Assembly (NCBI RefSeq): GCF_014596565.1
Contig: NZ_NOIN01000010.1
Span: 101,429 to 165,428 of the forward strand
Direction: 5' to 3'
DNA from: Pseudomonas sp. PSB18
GTDB lineage: Bacteria; Pseudomonadota; Gammaproteobacteria; Pseudomonadales; Pseudomonadaceae
Length of the DNA: 64,000 bases
The notes beneath the pieces are model-generated. The model was not told the DNA's origin. It did not search any database and saw nothing but the letters and a program-made list of their open reading frames with translations. Positions 8,725-16,761 of this stretch are shown piece after piece (position 1 is the stretch's first letter; the number at the start of each line of letters is the position of its first letter). The translations under genes were made by a program, and so were the position numbers.

Positions 8725-11268
8725 ATGGAATTGGCCAGCCTGATCGGTCGCCTCAACCCGGACAACCGTCGCGCCCTGGAACGGGCCGCCCAGCGTTGCC
8801 TGCAACGCAGTCATCATTACGTGGAAATCGAGCACCTGCTGCTGGAATTGCTGGACATTGAAGGCGGTGATTTCGCCTGTCTGCTACCGCGTTTCGGCCT
8901 TGAGCGTGACGCGGTGGCGGCGGAAACCAACAAGGCCCTGGACCTGTTCAAATCCGGCAGCACCCGCACACCCGCCCTGTCGGCGCAAACCATCGGCCTG
9001 CTGGAAGACGCCGTGGTCCAGGCCAGCGTGCTGGGCCTGGACAGCATCCGTTCGGGACTCTTGCTGCTGGCGCTGCTGGACCGCGATGAGCGCCGCAGCC
9101 TGTTGCTCAACAGCGCCTCGTCGCTGCTGCGCATTCCCCGGGACGCCCTGCGCGCCCATCTGTTGGAATGGACCGAAAGCTCCCGGGAACATGTCGGCGT
9201 TGCCCGTCCGGCGAAACCCGGGCAAGCAACGCAAAAGCAGGATCCGGTACTCGACCAGTACACCCAGGATCTGACCGACGATGCCCGCAACGGCCGCATC
9301 GACCCCATCGTCGGGCGCGACGGCGAGATCCGCCAATGCATCGATATCCTGCTCAGGCGCCGGCAGAACAACCCGATCCTGGTAGGCGCACCGGGGGTCG
9401 GCAAGACCGCCGTGGTGGAAGGCCTGGCCCTGCGCATCGCCGCCGGGGATGTGCCGCCGTCGCTGCAGGAGGTCACGTTGCGGGTGCTCGATCTCGGCCT
9501 GTTGCAGGCCGGCGCGGGGGTCAAGGGTGAATTCGAGCAACGCCTCAAAGGCGTGATCGACGCGGTACGCAGCGCCGAGAAACCGATTATCCTGTTCATC
9601 GACGAAGCCCACACCCTGATCGGTGCCGGCGGCGCAGAGGGCGGCAGCGACGCGGCCAACCTGCTCAAACCGGCCCTGGCCCGGGGCGAGCTGCGCACCC
9701 TGGCCGCCACCACCTGGCTGGAATACAAGAAATACTTCGAGAAAGACCCGGCCCTGGCCCGCCGCTTCCAACTGGTGCAGGTCGAAGAGCCGGACGAACT
9801 CACGGCCGTGGAAATGCTCCGTGGCGTGGCCAGCAAATTGGAACAGCACCATGGCGTGCAAGTGCTGGATGCGGCAATCCACGAAGCGGTGAAACTCTCC
9901 CACCGCTACATTTCCGGACGACAACTGCCGGACAAGGCCATCAGCGTGCTCGACACCGCCTGCGCCCGGGTCGCCCTCGGCCAGCACGATGTACCGCCCA
10001 CCCTGGAAAGCCTGCGGCATCGACAGAACAGCCTCAAGGACGAAGTCGAACGCTTGCGCCGGGAACAGGCCACGGGCCTGGACCATCGCGAACGCATCAC
10101 CCTGCTGGAGAGCGAGTCCACCGACAATGTGCAGGCCATCCGCGAACTGGAAACCCGCTGGGGCGAAGAACGCGAAGCCGTGCGCGAACTGCTCGACACC
10201 CGGCGCGAACTGCTGGCCCTGAGCGAACGCGCCGACAGTGAAAAAGCCGACACCGAAGTCGATAACCGCATCGATCACCTGGCCGCCGAACTGCTGCGCC
10301 TGGAAGCCGGCCTCGATGCCATTCGCCAGGACGATCCACTGGTGCCCGAACAGGTGGACAGCAAGACCGTGGCCGCTGTGATCGCCGGTTGGACCGGTAT
10401 CCCCGTGGGCAAGATGCTCGCCGATGAAGCCCATGCCGTGCGCACCCTCGGCCAACGCATGGGCCTGCGAGTCATGGGCCAGGGCACCGCGCTCAATACT
10501 ATCGCCCAACGCCTGCAGGCCTACCGCGCCGGCCTTACCGATCCGCAAAAACCGGTAGGCGTGTTCCTGCTGGTCGGCCCCACCGGGGTGGGCAAGACCG
10601 AAACCGCCTATGCCCTGGCCGATGCCTTGTACGGCGGCGAACGCAACCTGATCAGCATCAACCTCTCGGAGTACCAGGAAGCCCACACCGTCAGCCAACT
10701 CAAAGGCGCCCCGCCCGGCTACGTCGGCTACGGCAGCGGTGGCGTACTCACCGAAGCGGTGCGGCGCAAACCCTACTCGGTGGTGCTGCTGGACGAAATC
10801 GAAAAGGCCCACCCGGACGTGCTCGAAGCGTTCTACAACGTCTTCGACAAAGGCCTGATGGAGGACGGCACCGGCCTTGTCGTGGATTTCAAGAACACCG
10901 TGATGCTCGCCACCAGCAACGTCGGCGCCGAATTGCTGCTGGACACACCGGCCGCGCAACTGGGCAGCGATGCCTTCAACGAAGCCTTGCACAAGGTGCT
11001 GCTGCAAGCGTTTCGTCCGGCGTTCCTGGCGCGCATGACCGTGGTGGCGTATCGACCGTTGGATGAGGCGACGCTGGAAGGGATTGTGTTGGCTAAGTTG
11101 GAGAAACTGCGTGGGCGCTACAAGGCGGCAACGGGCAAACAGTTCGAATTCGATGCCGGGATCGTCAAGGCGGTGCTTGCCAAGTGCAGCGCAGCGGGGG
11201 CGCGTGATGTCGAGAATGTGTTGATGACCCAGGTGACGGGGAAGTTGGCGGAGTGGGTGTTGGAATAA
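8725..11268 (+). CDS. clpV: T6SS AAA+ ATPase ClpV (TssH), sheath-disassembling unfoldase
   Basis: ClpV extracts TssC from contracted sheaths for reuse. The 847-residue protein has an N-terminal Clp-N domain (about 1-150), a first AAA+ module with Walker A GAPGVGKT (about 221-228) and Walker B ILFIDEAH, a coiled middle domain (about 420-520) and a second AAA+ module with GPTGVGKT (near 618) and VVLLDEIEKAH. The N terminus MELASLIGRLNPDNRRALERAA is typical of ClpV rather than ClpB. It directly abuts tssG and lies 28 bases before the candidate effector gene. Confidence 0.97.
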   Translation: MELASLIGRLNPDNRRALERAAQRCLQRSHHYVEIEHLLLELLDIEGGDFACLLPRFGLERDAVAAETNKALDLFKSGSTRTPALSAQTIGLLEDAVVQASVLGLDSIRSGLLLLALLDRDERRSLLLNSASSLLRIPRDALRAHLLEWTESSREHVGVARPAKPGQATQKQDPVLDQYTQDLTDDARNGRIDPIVGRDGEIRQCIDILLRRRQNNPILVGAPGVGKTAVVEGLALRIAAGDVPPSLQEVTLRVLDLGLLQAGAGVKGEFEQRLKGVIDAVRSAEKPIILFIDEAHTLIGAGGAEGGSDAANLLKPALARGELRTLAATTWLEYKKYFEKDPALARRFQLVQVEEPDELTAVEMLRGVASKLEQHHGVQVLDAAIHEAVKLSHRYISGRQLPDKAISVLDTACARVALGQHDVPPTLESLRHRQNSLKDEVERLRREQATGLDHRERITLLESESTDNVQAIRELETRWGEEREAVRELLDTRRELLALSERADSEKADTEVDNRIDHLAAELLRLEAGLDAIRQDDPLVPEQVDSKTVAAVIAGWTGIPVGKMLADEAHAVRTLGQRMGLRVMGQGTALNTIAQRLQAYRAGLTDPQKPVGVFLLVGPTGVGKTETAYALADALYGGERNLISINLSEYQEAHTVSQLKGAPPGYVGYGSGGVLTEAVRRKPYSVVLLDEIEKAHPDVLEAFYNVFDKGLMEDGTGLVVDFKNTVMLATSNVGAELLLDTPAAQLGSDAFNEALHKVLLQAFRPAFLARMTVVAYRPLDEATLEGIVLAKLEKLRGRYKAATGKQFEFDAGIVKAVLAKCSAAGARDVENVLMTQVTGKLAEWVLE

Positions 11269-11296
11269 TTTCATTGTCGCTGGAGGAAATAACATC

Positions 11297-11863
11297 ATGT
11301 TGAAAGCAAGTCTCGAACAGCACAATCGCCACCTTCGTCCCACTTTTCCCACTGCCCATACTGGCATTGAGACCTTCGACTTGAGTCTTGAACTTGATCG
11401 GGACTTGTTGGCATTGGTCGAAGGCACTACCCATCGTGCCTACTACCTGCCCTGGAATATGGACTCGGGCCTTTACGTCGATCTCCCCGCGCATCCGACA
11501 GGCAATGATCCCCTGTTGTTTCTCACCGCAAACCTGACGGGATGCTGCGTGGGCATTCAGAACTTCGGTGGCTTCATCAGGGTCAGGCACTACAACCTGT
11601 ACACCTCGGGCAATCAAAATCCGGTCTTTTCCCAAGACGATCTTTTCCGTTATGGCACCAACATTTCCTGGTTGTTGCCTTCGGATAAATACAATGTCGG
11701 CGCGATACAACGGGCGGCCCCCTATACCCATCAGGGTCCTTGGGCCGAAGCAGTCTTGTGGGGCGAGTACGTCGCCACTTATTGGCCGTTCACATCGAAA
11801 TGGCACTTTTACTACCAGAACGGAAACAGCAACAAAGTTATCCATGAACTGAATTATCAATAG
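11297..11863 (+). CDS. Candidate T6SS effector with CNF1/BLF1-like Thr-Cys-His deamidase signature
   Basis: This 188-residue protein is not a known structural T6SS component. It contains T77-x2-L80-T81-G82-C83 and then His98. As I recall them, BLF1 uses Thr88, Cys94 (in LSGC) and His106, and CNF1 uses Cys866 and His881. The Thr-Cys spacing of 6 here equals that of BLF1, and the Cys-His spacing of 15 equals that of CNF1. These toxins deamidate glutamines of host eIF4A or Rho GTPases. The gene has a GGAGG ribosome site, lies 28 bases after clpV and 14 before vgrG, and is visibly less GC-rich than its neighbours. No signal peptide or membrane segment is present. Function as a secreted deamidase is inference; presence of the gene is well supported. 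Confidence 0.85.
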   Translation: MLKASLEQHNRHLRPTFPTAHTGIETFDLSLELDRDLLALVEGTTHRAYYLPWNMDSGLYVDLPAHPTGNDPLLFLTANLTGCCVGIQNFGGFIRVRHYNLYTSGNQNPVFSQDDLFRYGTNISWLLPSDKYNVGAIQRAAPYTHQGPWAEAVLWGEYVATYWPFTSKWHFYYQNGNSNKVIHELNYQ

Positions 11864-11877
11864 CGGCAGGTCGCTCG

Positions 11878-13887
11878 ATGCCCCGTTCCACCGACAGCAA
11901 CACCACCCTCTCCCTCACCGCCGCCACGCTGTCGGCGCTGTACCCTGAATCGCTGTCCGGCGAAGAAAGTCTCAATGCCCTGGGCTCGCATGTCCTCAAT
12001 GGCGTCGTCGACGGCGCCCCGCTGACACTCGCCAGCGCAGTCGCCAGCCATGTCACCACCACCCTGCACAAGGACGCCCTGCTGCGCCCGCTGGATTGGC
12101 TGGTCGCCGAAATCCGCCAGTTGCCTGCCGATGCCACCGCCGAGCGCTATCAGCTGTTGCTCAGGCCCTGGCTCTGGTGGCTGGGCCTGGCCAGCAACAA
12201 CCGGGTGTTCCAGAACCTCGCCACGTCGGACATCGTCACCACGATCTTCAAGGCCCACGCGTTTACCGATTTCCAGCTCAAGCTGAGCGGCAGCTACACG
12301 CCGAGGGAGTATTGCGTGCAGTACGGCGAAACCGATCTGGCCTTCGTTTCCCGGCTGTTGGAAGAAGATGGGATTTTCTGGTTCTTCAGCCATGAAGCCG
12401 GCAAGCACACCCTGGTGTTGGCCGACAGCAACGACGCCTTCGCACCGATTCCCAACGGGCCGACGGTGAACTATCTCGGACAGGGAATCGGCGAGCGGGA
12501 GCTGCATGGCATTCGCTCGGGGCACGTGTCCCTGCAAGCGGTGGCCGGGGTCTATCAGTCAACCGATTATGAATTCACCACGCCGACGACCTCGCTCTAC
12601 AGCCAGGCCGAAGCCGTGGCCGGCCCCAGCTCGATGTACGAACATCCGGGCGGCTACAACGCCAAGGCCCAGGGCGATGCACTGACCAAGCAGCGGGTGG
12701 ACGGCTTGCGCAGCCAGGCGCAGCGGTTTGTCGGTGAAAGCGATTGCCGCTGGCTGGTGCCGGGGTATTGGTTCACCCTCGCCGGCCACGAAGACCCGTC
12801 GTTGAACATCGACTGGGTGGTGACCTCGGTGAGTCATGAAGCCAGCCACGACAGCTACCGCAATCGCTTCGAAGCGATTCCCAAGGCCACGCCGTATCGA
12901 CCGGCCCGCCTCACACCGAAACCGCGCATGCACACCCAGACCGCGTTGGTGGTGGGCAAGGCCGGCGAAGAAATCTGGACCGATGAATACGGACGGATCA
13001 AGTTGCAATTCCCCTGGGACCGCACCGGCAAGAACGACGAAACCTCGTCCTGCTGGGTGCGGGTGGTCCTGCCCTGGAGCGGCAAGGGTTTTGGCATGCA
13101 GTTCGTGCCCCGGATCGGCCAGGAAGTCATCGTCACGTTCATCGATGGCGACCCCGACCGTCCGCTGGTGACCGGCTGCGTCTACAACGGCGACAACGCC
13201 CTGCCTTATGCCCTGCCGGCGAACCAGACCCAATCCGGGATCAAGACCAACTCGTCAAAGGGTGGCGGCGGCTTCAACGAGCTGCGCTTCGAAGACAAGA
13301 AGGATGCCGAGGAGGTGTTTCTCCAGGCGCAGAAGGACTTCAACATCAACGTGCTCAACGACACCACCGCCACCGTCGGCCACGACGAAACCCTCACGGT
13401 ACAGAACGCCCGCACCCGCACGGTCAAGGATGGCGACGAGACCGTCACCCTGGAGAAAGGCAAGCGCAGCGTGACGATCCAGACCGGCAGCGACAGCCTC
13501 GACGTGAAAGACACCCGCACCGTGACCGTGGGCTCGGACCAGACCCACAGCACCGGCGGTAACTACACGCACAAGGTCACCGGCAACTACGAGCTGACCG
13601 TGGACGGCAACCTGACCATCAAGGTCAGCGGCACCCTGACCCTGCAAAGCGGCGGCAGTTTCGCCATCAAGAGCGGCGCGGACTTGGCGGCCCAGGCCAG
13701 CACGTCCATCAGCCAGAAGGCCGGCACGGCGTTGAGCAACCAGGCCGGCACCTCGCTGGAGAACAAGGCCGGCACCACCCTGACCAATGACGCCGGCATC
13801 AGCCTGGTCAACAAGGCCGCCGCTGAACAGACGGTGGACGGCGGTGGCATGTTGACCATCAAGGGCGGCCTGGTGAAGGTCAACTGA
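11878..13887 (+). CDS. vgrG: T6SS spike protein VgrG
   Basis: VgrG trimers form the puncturing spike on the Hcp tube. The 669-residue protein has a gp27-like N-terminal half with YCVQYGETDLAFVSRLLEEDGI (split around residues 145-166), an OB-fold region with EYGRIKLQFPWDR (about 370-382) and GDPDRPLVTGCVYNG (423-437), and a C-terminal gp5-type beta-prism of repeated V-x-V units. Near the end, residues 614-645 are four tandem octapeptides of KAGTALSN type. No extra catalytic domain follows, so it probably acts as a carrier. It starts 14 bases after the candidate effector gene, suggesting a cognate cargo pair. Confidence 0.96.
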   Translation: MPRSTDSNTTLSLTAATLSALYPESLSGEESLNALGSHVLNGVVDGAPLTLASAVASHVTTTLHKDALLRPLDWLVAEIRQLPADATAERYQLLLRPWLWWLGLASNNRVFQNLATSDIVTTIFKAHAFTDFQLKLSGSYTPREYCVQYGETDLAFVSRLLEEDGIFWFFSHEAGKHTLVLADSNDAFAPIPNGPTVNYLGQGIGERELHGIRSGHVSLQAVAGVYQSTDYEFTTPTTSLYSQAEAVAGPSSMYEHPGGYNAKAQGDALTKQRVDGLRSQAQRFVGESDCRWLVPGYWFTLAGHEDPSLNIDWVVTSVSHEASHDSYRNRFEAIPKATPYRPARLTPKPRMHTQTALVVGKAGEEIWTDEYGRIKLQFPWDRTGKNDETSSCWVRVVLPWSGKGFGMQFVPRIGQEVIVTFIDGDPDRPLVTGCVYNGDNALPYALPANQTQSGIKTNSSKGGGGFNELRFEDKKDAEEVFLQAQKDFNINVLNDTTATVGHDETLTVQNARTRTVKDGDETVTLEKGKRSVTIQTGSDSLDVKDTRTVTVGSDQTHSTGGNYTHKVTGNYELTVDGNLTIKVSGTLTLQSGGSFAIKSGADLAAQASTSISQKAGTALSNQAGTSLENKAGTTLTNDAGISLVNKAAAEQTVDGGGMLTIKGGLVKVN

Positions 13888-13900
13888 CAGGAGCGCAACG

Positions 13901-14443
13901 ATGGCCTCGAAGAAGCTGGACCTGGAACGTGGCGACAGCCAACTGAGCGGTCAGTTGATCGACGGCCGGCTCGACGGCCCGCTGCACATCGAAGAGGCCC
14001 GACACCCGCAAGCGAAACTCAACTACAGCCAAGGTGAACTGCAAGGCACCAGCACCTTGTACCACCCCAATGGCAAGGTCTCGGCGGTGCTGCCGTTCGT
14101 GAAAGGCAAGTTGCAGGGCGTGGCGAGCTTTTACGCGGCCGAAGGTGGATTGCAGCGCCAAGCCACCTATCGCGGCGGATTGCTGCACGGCGAAGCCAAC
14201 AACTATTTCCCGGACGGGCAATTGGCCGAGGCCGAGTTCTATCGCGACGGCGTGCGTGACGGTCGCTATCGCCGCCTGCACCCAAACGGTAACCCGGCTG
14301 TCGAGGCCCGCTACCTCAACGGCCAACTGCTGGAACCGGCCCACGCCTACGCCGAGGACGGACGACCGCTGGATGCCGACGGCAAGCCGATTTCCCGGGT
14401 ACGCTGGTGGTTCAGGCGCTGGAATGATCCGGCGCAGGCCTGA
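13901..14443 (+). CDS. MORN/YwqK-like repeat protein at the end of the T6SS operon
   Basis: The 180-residue protein is made of repeated units with G-x-L-x-G and hydrophobic-Y/F-x-x-x-G signatures, for example YSQGELQGTSTLYHPNG, GKLQGVASFYAAEG and GGLLHGEANNYFPDG, as in MORN and YwqK-family proteins. Such proteins occur next to vgrG and PAAR-like genes in pseudomonads and are often labelled antitoxin-like, but their role is not settled. A GGAG ribosome site lies 13 bases after the vgrG stop, so it is probably in the same operon. It may serve as adaptor, chaperone or immunity factor; none can be shown from sequence. No signal peptide is present. Confidence 0.85.
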   Translation: MASKKLDLERGDSQLSGQLIDGRLDGPLHIEEARHPQAKLNYSQGELQGTSTLYHPNGKVSAVLPFVKGKLQGVASFYAAEGGLQRQATYRGGLLHGEANNYFPDGQLAEAEFYRDGVRDGRYRRLHPNGNPAVEARYLNGQLLEPAHAYAEDGRPLDADGKPISRVRWWFRRWNDPAQA

Positions 14444-14502
14444 GCGCCTTGCTTCTGCTGGACTTTGCAGCAGACACCAGACCTGAAACCACCGGCAAAC
14501 CC

Positions 14503-14591
14503 TGTGGGAGCGAGCCTGCTCGCGATGGCGTCGGCACACTCAACATCTTCATGACAGACACTCCGCTATCGCGAGCAGGCTCGCTCCCACA
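14503..14591. repeat. REPIN (GTGGGAGCGAGCCTGCTCGCGA arms, long spacer), copy 1 of a tandem pair
   Basis: Inverted REP arms face each other as TGTGGGAG...CTCCCACA around a spacer. The spacer is almost identical to that of the next REPIN at 14635-14724, with one base difference visible. Confidence 0.9.
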
Positions 14592-14634
14592 CTGGATTTG
14601 AGATGTAGGCAGCAATTTCATACACACCGGCCCC

Positions 14635-14724
14635 TGTGGGAGCCAGGCTTGCCCGCGATGGCGTCGGCACACTCAACACCTTCATGACAGACACTCCGCT
14701 ATCGCGAGCAGGCTCGCTCTCACA
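14635..14724. repeat. REPIN, copy 2 of a tandem pair
   Basis: Same structure and spacer as 14503-14591, but the left arm has diverged (GTGGGAGCCAGGCTTGCCCGCGA) and the right arm ends CTCTCACA. It looks like a local duplication followed by drift of one copy. Confidence 0.9.
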
Positions 14725-14729
14725 AGGGA

Positions 14730-15090
14730 TCGATTTATGCGGGAAGAACCAGACCGGCTGTAAGGCCGCCTTGCTTTTGCTTTGCTTTGCTTTGCTTTTG
14801 CTTTTGATCTTGGGCGCCCTGTTAAACCACGCTGGCCGAACACAGGCATTGCGTAGTGGGCACCCCGGCATGGATGCCGGGGTAGCCGCGCTGGGCCATG
14901 GATGACCCTTCGCGGCGGGCCCACGGAGCAATGCCGGAGTGAGGGAACACCTCGCCTTGGCGAGGTGCCGAGTGGTGGGGCAAGAGCGTTTTGGTTACTT
15001 TTGCGCTTTTCAAAAGTAACCCGCCGTCAGGGCGGAACCATAAGCAGCCATTACCGCAGCAATGGATATACACCCGGTCAATAAGATCCA
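14730..15090. repeat. GC-rich structured element of a type dispersed in P. fluorescens-group genomes
   Basis: The block contains several hairpins: CACCTCGCC-TT-GGCGAGGTG at 14948-14967, GGTTACTTTTG-N7-CAAAAGTAACC at 14993-15021 and a CCCCGGCAT/ATGCCGGGG pair near 14863-14882. From memory, closely similar sequence recurs in intergenic regions of fluorescens-group Pseudomonas and is often annotated as spurious small proteins. Boundaries are approximate. Confidence 0.5.
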
Positions 15091-15101
15091 GGCAGACCCA
15101 G

Positions 15102-15497
15102 TCAGGGAATCAACATCTGCACCTGCCCCGGCACAACAATCTTGATCACCCCCGCCCAGCTACACATCAAGGTACTGTTGGCATCGATCGCCGGCATGTT
15201 GCCCAACACCAACGTTGGTGCCCCGCCCGGGATCCAGGGCGCAGCAGTAGCCGGAATACAAGGCATGGGGGTCAACACCCCCAGGGCCGCCGCAGTCGCA
15301 GCGGCTACAGTAGGGTTCGCCAGGCTCATGCACATCCCAAACGTGGTGATGTTCACCAGCGGAATGTGATCCATGATATTCGCCGCCGGCATCCCACCGG
15401 TCAGCATCCGATTGACCGGCAAGACGTTGAGCACCGCCGGGGCTGCGCCGAAGCTGCATTGCAGGGTGGCGGTGCTGCAGACTTGTGGGCATCCCAT
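15102..15497 (-). CDS. DUF4280 PAAR-like protein
   Basis: This 131-residue protein is rich in Cys, Pro, Gly and Met and starts MGCPQVCSTATLQCSFG, a hallmark of DUF4280 proteins. Those are treated as PAAR-like spike tips that may cap VgrG or carry effectors. It continues with a GMCMSLANP segment and ends in a hydrophobic VQMLIP tail. I chose the ATG at 15497 because AGGAG lies 8 bases upstream; an earlier in-frame start at 15530 has no such site. It is convergent with the vgrG operon and has no effector domain, so it may provide a separate tip protein. Role in this T6SS is inferred from family and location. Confidence 0.85.
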   Translation of the reverse strand: MGCPQVCSTATLQCSFGAAPAVLNVLPVNRMLTGGMPAANIMDHIPLVNITTFGMCMSLANPTVAAATAAALGVLTPMPCIPATAAPWIPGGAPTLVLGNMPAIDANSTLMCSWAGVIKIVVPGQVQMLIP

Positions 15498-15670
15498 CGC
15501 GGCGACTCCTTGAAACGTCCCCGAAACCATAGCTCACCTGTGCGCATCAGGCCCGCTGATTATCCGGCAACACGCTAACCTATAAGACCCGGGCGTGCTT
15601 GTTACGCCTCCCACGCACCATTAGATTAGCCAATGATCGATGGCCTCCAGAATAAGCAGAAGGGATAAGC

Positions 15671-16738
15671 ATGGCGTTTACTGATCAGTCCACCCGCGTA
15701 CGCGACGGTGAAGAACTCGATGCCAACCTGATCGACCCGTACCTCAAGGCCCACATCCCCGGCCTGACCGGCGCGCCACGGATCAGTCAGTTCCCCGGTG
15801 GCGCGTCGAACCTGACCTACCTGCTGGAGTACCCCGAACAGGAATTCGTCCTGCGCCGTCCGCCGTTCGGCCACAAGGCCAAATCCGCCCATGACATGGG
15901 CCGCGAATTCCGCATCCTCAACCAGTTGCGCGACGAGTTCCCGTATTGCCCGAAAGCCTATGTGCACTGCACCGATGAGTCCGTCATGGGCGCCGAGTTC
16001 TACGTGATGGAACGGGTCAAGGGCATCATCCTGCGCTCCGACCTGCCGCCGGAACTGGGTTTCGACGCCGCCCGCACCGAAGCGCTGTGCAAGAGCTTCA
16101 TCGACCGGCTCGTCGAACTGCACCGGGTCGATTACCACGCCTGCGGCCTGGCCGACCTCGGCAAGCCCGAAGGCTACGTGGCCCGCCAGATCCGTGGCTG
16201 GAGCGAACGCTACGAAAAAGCCCTGACCCCCGACGCGCCGAAATGGGAGACGGTCAAGGCCTGGCTCAACGACAAGATGCCCGCCGACCATCCAGTCTCC
16301 AGCATCGTCCACAACGACTACCGCTTCGACAACGTGATCCTCGACCCGGATAACCCGATGCAAATCATCGGCGTTCTGGACTGGGAACTGACCACCCTCG
16401 GCGACCCGCTGATGGACCTGGGCAACAGCCTCGCCTACTGGATCGAGGCGACGGACCCGGCACCGGTCCAGTTGATGCGCCGCCAGCCCAGCCACGCCCC
16501 CGGCATGCTGACCCGTCGCGAGTTCGTGGATTATTACGCCGAGCGCGCCGGGATCCGCATCGACAATTTCGACTTCTATTACACCTACGGCCTGTTCCGC
16601 CTGGCCGGCATCGTCCAGCAGATCTACTACCGCTTCTTCCACGGCCAGACCCAGGACCAACGCTTCGCCCAGTTCGTTCAGATGAACAAACTGCTGGAGC
16701 AGATGAGCCTGCAGGTCATCGGTCAATCCACGCTCTGA
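15671..16738 (+). CDS. Phosphotransferase-family protein (APH/ACAD10-11 N-terminal type)
   Basis: This 355-residue protein has a protein-kinase-like aminoglycoside phosphotransferase fold. The catalytic loop reads HNDYRFDN (about residues 215-222), followed by the metal-binding segment VLDWELTTLGDPLMDLG (about 236-252). The N terminus has the FPGGASNLTYLLEY nucleotide-binding region. This subgroup resembles the kinase domain fused to acyl-CoA dehydrogenases (ACAD10/11), which acts on hydroxyacyl substrates, rather than antibiotic resistance enzymes. It lies 23 bases before an SDR dehydrogenase, so both may act in one fatty- or hydroxy-acid route. The exact substrate is unknown. Confidence 0.88.
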   Translation: MAFTDQSTRVRDGEELDANLIDPYLKAHIPGLTGAPRISQFPGGASNLTYLLEYPEQEFVLRRPPFGHKAKSAHDMGREFRILNQLRDEFPYCPKAYVHCTDESVMGAEFYVMERVKGIILRSDLPPELGFDAARTEALCKSFIDRLVELHRVDYHACGLADLGKPEGYVARQIRGWSERYEKALTPDAPKWETVKAWLNDKMPADHPVSSIVHNDYRFDNVILDPDNPMQIIGVLDWELTTLGDPLMDLGNSLAYWIEATDPAPVQLMRRQPSHAPGMLTRREFVDYYAERAGIRIDNFDFYYTYGLFRLAGIVQQIYYRFFHGQTQDQRFAQFVQMNKLLEQMSLQVIGQSTL

Positions 16739-16761
16739 GCGCCCCACGACAAGGAAACAGC

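Larger units (their letters stand above)
14444..15101. other. Gene-free repeat-filled gap between the T6SS operon and the DUF4280 gene
   Basis: These 658 bases carry two near-identical REPINs, a TTTGC/TTTTGC simple repeat at 14771-14808 and a GC-rich structured block. Short open frames across it have no ribosome site or family resemblance, so I call no gene. Confidence 0.8.

Noticed and set aside
8884..11427. An 847-codon open frame on the minus strand across clpV
   Set aside because: It is antisense to an unmistakable ClpV, is rich in Gln/His/Gly as expected of a GC-rich shadow frame and has no family motif.
14730..15090. Small protein genes in the GC-rich block after the MORN-type gene
   Set aside because: Several overlapping frames exist but none has a ribosome site or family signature, and the sequence looks like a dispersed structured repeat.
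15671..16738. The APH-fold gene as an aminoglycoside resistance determinant
   Set aside because: Its sequence fits the ACAD10/11-like subgroup and it is paired with an SDR dehydrogenase, which points to metabolism rather than resistance.
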